Shown here: piece after piece, positions 61,488-64,000 of the stretch
Position numbering within the stretch: the first letter of the stretch is position 1
How the letters are laid out: every line of letters begins with the position of its first letter
Assembly (NCBI RefSeq): GCF_038419845.1
Contig: NZ_JBCAQT010000002.1
Span: forward strand, 62,001 to 126,000
Length of the DNA: 64,000 bases
DNA from: Marinimicrobium sp038419845
GTDB taxonomy: Bacteria > Pseudomonadota > Gammaproteobacteria > Pseudomonadales > Cellvibrionaceae
Direction of reading: 5' to 3'
Notes under the pieces: model-generated
Told to the model about the DNA's origin: nothing
What the model saw: the letters and a program-made list of their open reading frames with translations, nothing else
Database searches by the model: none
Translations under genes and position numbers: made by a program

Positions 61488-62235
61488 ACCGCTGATAAAA
61501 GCCCACAACCTGGGTGTCCATCGCGGGGGACGGGCGATTCTCTCCGGCGCCGACATGACCCTGGAGCGCGGCAAGATCGTCACCCTGATCGGCCCCAACG
61601 GCGCGGGCAAGACCACGCTGGTGCGCTGCGTACTCGGGCTGATCAAACCCGATGAGGGCCGGCTCGAGCGGGGCCCGGGGCTGCGCATCGGCTATATGCC
61701 CCAGCGTCTGCATATTGATCCCAGCCTGCCGCTGTCGGTCCATCGTTTTCTCACGCTGGGCGGCAAGCCGCGCGTACCCCTTCAGGAAGTCCTGGAGATG
61801 ACCGGGATCGCGCATCTGACCGAGGCGGCCATGACCCACCTGTCCGGGGGCGAAACCCAGCGGGTACTGCTCGCCCGGGCGCTGTTGCGCGCCCCCAACC
61901 TGCTGGTACTGGACGAACCGGTGCAGGGCGTGGACGTGGGCGGCCAGGAGGCACTGTATCAACTGATCAATGACATCCGGCGCCAGCGTCAGTGCGGCGT
62001 GTTGCTGGTGTCCCACGACCTGCACCTGGTGATGGCCACTACCGACACGGTCATCTGCCTGAATCAGCACGTCTGCTGTCACGGCCACCCCGAGCATGTC
62101 ACCAGCGACCCGGCCTACCTGGCCCTGTTCGGTGAGAGCGCCAAGCCGCTGGTGGCGCCCTACACTCACCACCACGACCACCGCCACGACGACCACGGCA
62201 ATATTGTGGAACTGGATTCGGAAGACCATGCCTGA
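61480..62235 (+). CDS. znuC: Zinc ABC transporter ATP-binding protein ZnuC
   Basis: From ATG 61480 the protein has 251 residues. Walker A is GPNGAGKTT, the signature LSGGETQRVLLARAL, Walker B LLVLDEPVQGVD and the switch region LLVSHDLHLVM. The C-terminal His-rich tail (THHHDHRHDDHGN) is typical of ZnuC. It powers zinc import through ZnuB. The start overlaps the zur end by eight bases and the stop overlaps znuB by eight, showing tight coupling. Confidence 0.96.
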   Translation: MTEPLIKAHNLGVHRGGRAILSGADMTLERGKIVTLIGPNGAGKTTLVRCVLGLIKPDEGRLERGPGLRIGYMPQRLHIDPSLPLSVHRFLTLGGKPRVPLQEVLEMTGIAHLTEAAMTHLSGGETQRVLLARALLRAPNLLVLDEPVQGVDVGGQEALYQLINDIRRQRQCGVLLVSHDLHLVMATTDTVICLNQHVCCHGHPEHVTSDPAYLALFGESAKPLVAPYTHHHDHRHDDHGNIVELDSEDHA

Positions 62236-63010
62236 TTTTTTACTCTACGCCCTGCTCTCCGGCCTGGGCGTCGCACTGGTGTCCGGCCCGCTGGGCGCGC
62301 TGGTGGTCTGGCGCCGGATGGCTTATTTTGGCGACACTCTCGCCCACTCGGCCCTGATGGGGGTCACCTTTGGCCTGCTGCTGAATATCAATCTGAACCT
62401 GGCGGTGGCCATCGGGTGTCTGCTGCTGGCGCTGATCCTGGTGGCGCTGCAGCACAACCGGTTGCTGGCGACCGACACCCTGCTCGGGATTCTCTCCCAC
62501 TCCACTCTGGCGCTGGGCCTGGTGATGGTGAGCCTGTTCACCAACAGCCGCATTGACCTGCTCGGCTACCTGTTTGGCGACATTCTCGCCGCCGGGCCCG
62601 GAGATGTGATCACGATCTGGATCATTTCGGTACTGGTGTCCACCCTGCTGCTCCTGCTCTGGCGCCCGCTGCTGGCCATTACCGTGCACGAGGATCTGGC
62701 GCAGGTGGAAGGCGTGCCGGTAGCGGCCGTGCGCACCGCGCTGATGCTGCTGATGGCGCTGGTGATCGCCATTGCCATGAAGGTGGTCGGGGTGTTGCTC
62801 ATTACCGCTCTGCTGATCATTCCCGCCGCGGCCAGTCGCCGGCTGACTCACAGCCCCGAGGCCATGGCGCTGCTGGCCAGCCTGCTGGGTGCCCTGTCGG
62901 TCGCACTCGGGCTGGGCGCCTCCTTCATCTGGGACAGCCCCGCCGGTCCTTCTATCGTTCTGGGTGCGACGGCGCTGTTTGTGCTGTCACTGCTGCGCCC
63001 GGCCCGATAA
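62228..63010 (+). CDS. znuB: Zinc ABC transporter permease ZnuB
   Basis: From ATG 62228 the protein has 260 residues with about eight or nine hydrophobic segments. Family strings include GVALVSGPLGALVVWRRMAYFGDTLAHSALMG near the start and LLITALLIIPAAASR before the last helices. It forms the inner-membrane channel for zinc delivered by ZnuA. It ends the zur-znuC-znuB operon. A longer upstream start would overlap znuC and is not needed. Confidence 0.96.
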   Translation: MPDFLLYALLSGLGVALVSGPLGALVVWRRMAYFGDTLAHSALMGVTFGLLLNINLNLAVAIGCLLLALILVALQHNRLLATDTLLGILSHSTLALGLVMVSLFTNSRIDLLGYLFGDILAAGPGDVITIWIISVLVSTLLLLLWRPLLAITVHEDLAQVEGVPVAAVRTALMLLMALVIAIAMKVVGVLLITALLIIPAAASRRLTHSPEAMALLASLLGALSVALGLGASFIWDSPAGPSIVLGATALFVLSLLRPAR

Positions 63011-63166
63011 AGGCGGACTCCGCCCTCCCCCAAAGGCCCCGTTCGGGCCGGGAATGGACGCTCAAATTAGCAAACCGGTCAATTTGTGGGCATAATTCGC
63101 TTCACGGCGCCGAATTTTGTGTAATACTTGGAGCGTTCGTAACAAAACCGCAAAAGGAACATGCTT

Positions 63167-63370
63167 ATGGCCAGCCCCAATGTCGTCATCGGAAACGAAT
63201 CGGTCCGAGGGGACGCTATTGTCACCAAGGTCCATCAGGACATCGCGTTTCTGACCGACCGCCTCGGCCGTCTGGAGAGTCAGGCCAACCCCAATCCGCA
63301 AGTACTCAAAGTCTACCGGGACATGCTGGAGAGCCGCTACGCGGTGCTGGAGTGGATCAACACCCACTAG
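63167..63370 (+). CDS. Small protein of unknown function
   Basis: A 67-residue soluble protein. ATG 63167 is chosen because the AAGGA site lies eight bases upstream; ATG 63161 is too close to it. The sequence is protein-like, with helical charged parts (QDIAFLTDRLGRLESQ, KVYRDMLESRYAVLEWINTH) and no signal peptide or membrane helix. I do not recognise the family. It stands alone between znuB and the metallophosphoesterase, with AT-rich sequence (TTGTGTAATACTTG) suitable for a promoter upstream. Confidence 0.7.
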   Translation: MASPNVVIGNESVRGDAIVTKVHQDIAFLTDRLGRLESQANPNPQVLKVYRDMLESRYAVLEWINTH

Positions 63371-63520
63371 GCTTCAGCGCATCAGCGGGCTGTCCGCGCA
63401 CGGCGGCGGCCCGCCCAGCTGTCATTGCCTTCCTGTCACCAAAAGTTCACCGGTTTGTTGTCGTTTCGTCATTTGCCCGTCCCACACTTGGGGGCACCAT
63501 CAGGCAGACGGGAAACGACC

Positions 63521-64000
63521 ATGACCGAATCGACCTTTCGCACCCGCATTGACGACCTCCCCCCGACCCATACCGCTCGACCCACCGCACTGATCAATGC
63601 CCGCACGGTCTGGATATCGGACCTGCACCTGGGTTACCGGGACTGCAAAGCGCAGTACCTGCTCAATTTTCTCGATCAGATTCAGTGCGACACGCTTTAC
63701 CTGGTGGGAGACGTGGTGGATTTCTGGGCGTTGAAAAAACGCTTCTGCTGGCCCGCCGATCACTACCAGGTGATGCTCAAGCTGTACGAGCTGGCCGGCC
63801 GCGGCGTGCGGGTGATCTACGTGCCCGGCAATCACGACGAACCCCTGCGACGCTTCTGCGGTGCCCTGTTCGGCCCCATCGAGGTGGCGCTGGAGCACGA
63901 GTATGTGGGCGCAGACGGCAAGCGCTGGCTGATCATGCACGGCGACGCCATGGATGCCTACATCAACCTCACCTGGATCACCCGTTTTTGCGGCGACATC
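63521..64000 (+). CDS. LpxH-like metallophosphoesterase (5' part, runs off the window)
   Basis: The frame starts at ATG 63521 and is open to the right edge (160 residues seen). The calcineurin-like metal-binding motifs are in order: SDLHLGY, GDVVDFW, GNHDE and HGD. This is the COG2908 group, which includes UDP-2,3-diacylglucosamine diphosphatase (LpxH) and its paralogues. An N-terminal extension of about 30 residues before the first motif makes a paralogue more likely than LpxH itself. The lipid A step is inferred by family. The C-terminus is not in the window. Confidence 0.85.
   Translation, partial: MTESTFRTRIDDLPPTHTARPTALINARTVWISDLHLGYRDCKAQYLLNFLDQIQCDTLYLVGDVVDFWALKKRFCWPADHYQVMLKLYELAGRGVRVIYVPGNHDEPLRRFCGALFGPIEVALEHEYVGADGKRWLIMHGDAMDAYINLTWITRFCGDI

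Noticed and set aside
63419..63439. CTGTCAT and CTGTCAC direct repeat upstream of the metallophosphoesterase, suggestive of a PhoB box
   Set aside because: The two halves are 14 bases apart start to start, while PhoB boxes need 11; only one pair is present.

Overview
The window looks like chromosome of a marine or halophilic gammaproteobacterium, probably of the Cellvibrionales or a related order. This is inferred from the core genes (polA-engB, dsbA, cytochrome c4, zur-znuCB, fadE), the gammaproteobacterial palindromic repeats and the exosortase A type exopolysaccharide locus. No ribosomal RNA is present, so the genus cannot be fixed. The core genes are GC-rich. Several glycosyltransferase and surface-protein genes at about 9-15 kb and 16.6-17.6 kb are clearly more AT-rich, as expected of a horizontally mixed polysaccharide region.

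Positions 1 to about 40.2 kb are one large exopolysaccharide / exosortase A (PEP-CTERM) locus. It holds: (a) a plus-strand group with the tail of a membrane protein, a GT2, a GNAT/CelD-like acyltransferase and a sulfotransferase; (b) a 1701-residue secreted protein (Ig-like, BACON-like, LamG-like, sugar-dehydrogenase propeller and kelch regions) with a sigma-54 type promoter; (c) an accessory zone with an IS3-type relic, a GT4, an O-antigen polymerase, a secreted orphan, an acyltransferase 3 and a PEP-CTERM-like gene whose anchor is cut by an intact IS256-family element; (d) a minus-strand operon from exosortase (25782) through GT2, GT4, CapK-like ligase, GT2, deacetylase, GT4 and GT (16618); (e) a PEP-CTERM protein with its own sigma-54 type promoter, the TPR lipoprotein PrsT and a fibronectin-type lipoprotein; (f) the assembly/export operon (initiating sugar transferase, Wza-like, Wzz-like, a P-loop protein lacking the Walker A lysine, an outer-membrane barrel); (g) a plus-strand sugar-nucleotide set (dehydrogenase, epimerase, deacetylase). 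Together they would build a uronate-containing, probably O-acetylated and sulfated polymer, export it, and anchor companion proteins through exosortase.

From 40.2 to 43.7 kb come tRNA-Arg(CCG), clusters of palindromic repeats, a small lipoprotein, fadE and a very long nested palindrome. From 43.7 to 47.6 kb there is a likely zinc-linked group (an ABC permease with a His-rich loop, its ATPase, a DUF3299 protein and a COG0523 metallochaperone). From 47.6 to 53.7 kb lie a haemoglobin-like lipoprotein, a DUF3034 protein, a GGDEF-EAL protein with a GSDEF motif, a periplasmic cupredoxin-like protein and a second diguanylate cyclase.

From 53.8 to 59.2 kb are dsbA, cytochrome c4, engB and polA. The engB-polA gap carries a strong candidate for a small RNA of the Spot 42/ErsA position, with an RpoE/AlgU-type promoter and its own terminator. 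The rest holds a small periplasmic protein behind a palindromic operator, the znuA / zur-znuC-znuB zinc uptake locus with a Zur-box-like site, a small conserved-looking protein, and the start of an LpxH-like metallophosphoesterase that runs off the window.
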